A DNA stretch of 64,000 nt, taken from assembly GCF_008973755.1 (NCBI RefSeq), contig NZ_WBOM01000004.1, positions 372,001-436,000 of the forward strand. The letters are read 5' to 3'. The notes beneath the pieces were generated by a model that had not been told where the DNA came from, did not search any database, and was given only the letters and a program-made list of their open reading frames with translations. The stretch's first letter is position 1; every line of letters starts with the position of its first letter. This DNA is from Nitrincola alkalilacustris (GTDB taxonomy: Bacteria > Pseudomonadota > Gammaproteobacteria > Pseudomonadales > Balneatricaceae). Position numbers and translations under genes: made by a program. Shown piece after piece: positions 62,007 to 64,000 of this stretch.

Positions 62007-63029
62007 ATGTCGTCACCCCTCTATCTGCCCGAACCCTGGCAGCAAACGCTACGCGAGGCTGTCTCCGACCCGGCAGAACTTATCCGTTTGCTCGAACTGC
62101 CCGAAACGCTGCTGCCTGATACGTGGGAAGCCAGCCGGGCCTTTTCGCTGAAGGTGCCTGCACCTTATCTGGCACGGATTCGCAAGGGTGATCCGGATGA
62201 TCCGCTGCTGAAGCAGATTCTGCCGATCGGGCAGGAGATGGTATCGCAACCGGGATACATGACAGACCCGCTGGCGGAGATGAGCAGCAATCCCGAGCCA
62301 GGACTGGTTCACAAATACCGTGACCGTGTACTGCTGATTCTCAGCGGCGCCTGTGCCATCAATTGCCGCTACTGTTTTCGCCGCCATTTTCCCTACGAAG
62401 AGAATCAGATAGGCACTGAACAGTGGCAGAGGCTGCTGGACTATATTCGTCGACACCCGGAAGTGACCGAAGTTATCCTCTCGGGTGGCGATCCGCTGGC
62501 AACACCTGATCGCAGAATCATTCAGATGCTGCGCGATCTGGAACAGATCCCACAACTGAAACGCCTGCGCATCCATAGCCGGATGCCAGTGGTGATACCA
62601 CAGCGCATCACACCAGAGTTGACACAAGCGCTTGCCACAAACCGACTCAGATGTGTGATGGTGTTGCATATCAACCATGCTAACGAGATAGATCAATCTG
62701 TTGCTGAGGCCATTAAACACCTGCGCGACAAAGGCATAACCGTACTTAATCAGGCTGTTCTGTTACGGGGGATTAATGCTACTATCAGCGATCAGAAATC
62801 ACTCAGTGAAGCGCTTTTTGAGTGTGGTGTGCTGCCCTACTACCTGTTCCTGTTGGACCCGGTCGAAGGAAGCGCACATTTTGATCTGCCCGATCAGGAA
62901 GCACAGCACCTGATCGGTGAGTTACAGACACAGTTACCAGGCTATCTGGTACCACGCCTGGCACGAGAAATTCCAGGCCGGAAAGCAAAAACGATTCTGG
63001 CCCCCATACAGGTTCACGTTAATGAGTAA
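62007..63029 (+). CDS. epmB: EF-P beta-lysylation protein EpmB (lysine 2,3-aminomutase)
   Basis: A 340-residue radical SAM enzyme that converts (S)-lysine to (R)-beta-lysine for EF-P modification. The 4Fe-4S ligands are Cys116, Cys120 and Cys123 (CAINCRYC), followed by FRRHFPY. SGGDPLATPD and the PLP-binding region near the C-terminus are present. The ribosome site is weak. It completes the efp/epmA/epmB pathway within 5 kb. A lipoprotein with a six-proline run follows 27 bp downstream on the same strand. Confidence 0.95.
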   Translation: MSSPLYLPEPWQQTLREAVSDPAELIRLLELPETLLPDTWEASRAFSLKVPAPYLARIRKGDPDDPLLKQILPIGQEMVSQPGYMTDPLAEMSSNPEPGLVHKYRDRVLLILSGACAINCRYCFRRHFPYEENQIGTEQWQRLLDYIRRHPEVTEVILSGGDPLATPDRRIIQMLRDLEQIPQLKRLRIHSRMPVVIPQRITPELTQALATNRLRCVMVLHINHANEIDQSVAEAIKHLRDKGITVLNQAVLLRGINATISDQKSLSEALFECGVLPYYLFLLDPVEGSAHFDLPDQEAQHLIGELQTQLPGYLVPRLAREIPGRKAKTILAPIQVHVNE

Positions 63030-63056
63030 CAATCTACACAGTCGGAGTGGTGTGTG

Positions 63057-63599
63057 ATGAAACCGAATACATGCAATGTATTGAAGAGATCGCTGGTGCG
63101 CGGATGTGCAGTATTAACCGCCACGCTACTTCTCAGCGCCTGCAGTTTCATGAAGAAAGAAGAACCTGAAATCGTTGTCGTTCCGCCACCTCCTCCGCCC
63201 GCAGTGCCAGAAATCAAACCGGCGTTGCTGATCAGTCAGATGTACCCGGAACAGCCTACAGGACGTGGCGATGCCGGTGCGTTCATTGACTTTGTCAATG
63301 CGACCGACGGGATTCTCGAGTATGTGATGTTCAAGACAACCGCCTATGACTCACAGGGCCGTGTCGTTCACTCGAAAAAATCCGGTGACCCCAACACCTG
63401 GTTGCGCATAGCAGGCCCCTTCACACCGGGTCAAAGCAGCGGAAGCCGCCATTGGGAGCAGCTCTGGCAGAATCTGGATCTGGCCTGTTTCGAGATCGAA
63501 GGGGCCGAAGTGATCTACATCAATGGTCTGGTTGAGTTCTATCATGCCGACCAGATTGCGGTTCTGCCCAGCAGCGAAGCTCAGAACAACTGCATTTGA
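63057..63599 (+). CDS. YcfL-like predicted lipoprotein with a polyproline run
   Basis: A 180-residue protein. The signal peptide ends in a lipobox (LLLSAC), giving an N-terminal lipidated cysteine near residue 25. Six consecutive prolines (VVVPPPPPPAVP) follow at about 42-47. The folded part (AFIDFVNATDGILEYVMFKTTAYDS) resembles DUF1425/YcfL lipoproteins by pattern. ATG 63057 is preceded by GGAG. The proline run is a strong predicted EF-P-dependent stall site. It is followed by a perfect terminator hairpin. Confidence 0.72.
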   Translation: MKPNTCNVLKRSLVRGCAVLTATLLLSACSFMKKEEPEIVVVPPPPPPAVPEIKPALLISQMYPEQPTGRGDAGAFIDFVNATDGILEYVMFKTTAYDSQGRVVHSKKSGDPNTWLRIAGPFTPGQSSGSRHWEQLWQNLDLACFEIEGAEVIYINGLVEFYHADQIAVLPSSEAQNNCI

Positions 63600-63646
63600 T
63601 GCAGCAGGCTGTCCGAGAGTACACCGCTCTGAATAAGGATAGCCTA

Positions 63647-63676
63647 CAAGACCCGGCAACTTACTGCCGGGTCTTG
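63647..63676. terminator. Bidirectional terminator hairpin
   Basis: CAAGACCCGGCA (63647-63658) and TGCCGGGTCTTG (63665-63676) form a perfect 12-bp stem with a 6-nt loop between the lipoprotein gene and the convergent DUF1820 gene. The flanking T tract is modest (TTCAATCATTTTT). Confidence 0.8.
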
Positions 63677-63681
63677 TTCAA

Positions 63682-64000
63682 TCATTTTTCACGTCTGGGC
63701 GGCATCACAGGAAAAGGGGTCACACTGCCCTTGACATCCATTATCTTGGCCACGCCCTCCTGCTGTACTTCATCAATTCGAATCACAGCCTGAACAGGAA
63801 TGAATGAACGCTTCACCTCGGCAAACTGCTGCTTCAGCTTTTCCTCACCCGGATCAACCAGCAACTCCGTACGAGAACCGAAGACAAACCCCTCCAGCTC
63901 AATGAATCCCCACACCTCACTCTGATACACATGGCGGACATAAAGCTCATACACCTTGTCCTGATTGACAAAGGTTACCCGGTAAATACGGTCATCTGCA
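63682..64000 (-). CDS. DUF1820 family protein (5' end beyond the window)
   Basis: The frame remains open to the window edge. The visible 105 residues run from ADDRIYRVTFVNQDKVYELY to the C-terminus and match DUF1820, a small cytoplasmic family of Pseudomonas-type Gammaproteobacteria: VWGFIELEGFVFG, LVDPGEEKLK and PVQAVIRIDEV are typical. The family N-terminus lies only a few residues before this point, so almost the whole gene is visible. The function is unknown. Confidence 0.85.
   Translation of the reverse strand, partial: ADDRIYRVTFVNQDKVYELYVRHVYQSEVWGFIELEGFVFGSRTELLVDPGEEKLKQQFAEVKRSFIPVQAVIRIDEVQQEGVAKIMDVKGSVTPFPVMPPRREK

Noticed and set aside
1-64000. Mobile element or genomic-island boundaries around the signalling block
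   Set aside because: No integrase, transposase, tRNA gene or flanking direct repeat was seen at either edge, and codon use looks uniform by eye.

Overview
The window reads as chromosomal DNA of a gammaproteobacterium, probably a marine or aquatic Oceanospirillales/Pseudomonadales-type organism. Grounds: prfC beside a YjjV-type TatD gene, rimI beside a HolD-like gene, the efp/epmA/epmB set, a DUF1820 gene, and a chemosensory operon in the same gene order as Pseudomonas aeruginosa cluster 2. The genus is not resolved. No rRNA, tRNA, CRISPR array, insertion sequence or phage gene was found.

Layout. (1) 1-2930 is housekeeping: the end of an unidentified gene, a small lipoprotein, yjjV and prfC. 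(2) 3370-51311 is one 48-kb block made almost entirely of signal transduction genes. It holds nine sensor histidine kinases plus CheA, about eleven proteins with receiver domains, and several HPt domains. (3) 51508-55927 holds a cytochrome c', an orphan CbiM-like membrane protein, rimI, a HolD-like gene and leuA, with a leucine-rich leader peptide in front of leuA. (4) 56151-64000 holds a PatB/MalY aminotransferase, efp-epmA, a sialidase-like beta-propeller, a GAF-GGDEF-EAL protein, epmB, a lipoprotein and a DUF1820 gene.

Inside the signalling block, genes on the minus strand from 22811 to 6994 form a probable operon. It encodes a heme-c sensor hybrid kinase, a REC-PAS-GGDEF-EAL phosphodiesterase, a FIST protein coupled to a hybrid kinase with an HPt domain (the NosP/NahK nitric-oxide arrangement), an EAL-HDOD protein, a periplasmic SUOX-fold protein coupled to a hybrid kinase, a soluble GAF/PAS kinase and a lone receiver. 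A second minus-strand series from 51311 to 23794 includes the chemosensory core: cheY, cheA, cheW, a soluble PAS-PAS-MCP with a CheR-tether pentapeptide, cheR, cheD and cheB. This core is interrupted by a PAS kinase and an HPt-pseudoreceiver protein. It is flanked upstream by a short MCP-like protein, a STAS protein and a REC-PP2C-HATPase switch, and downstream by a REC-HD-GYP, a REC-PP2C and two very large hybrid kinases.

Working picture (inference): many sensors, some likely for redox, heme or NO, feed a shared HPt/receiver pool. Output goes to c-di-GMP turnover (GGDEF, EAL and HD-GYP enzymes), to a partner switch (PP2C/STAS) and to a chemosensory array. Only one protein in the block (23006-23686) has a DNA-binding domain, so control is probably mostly post-transcriptional, consistent with a lifestyle or biofilm switch.
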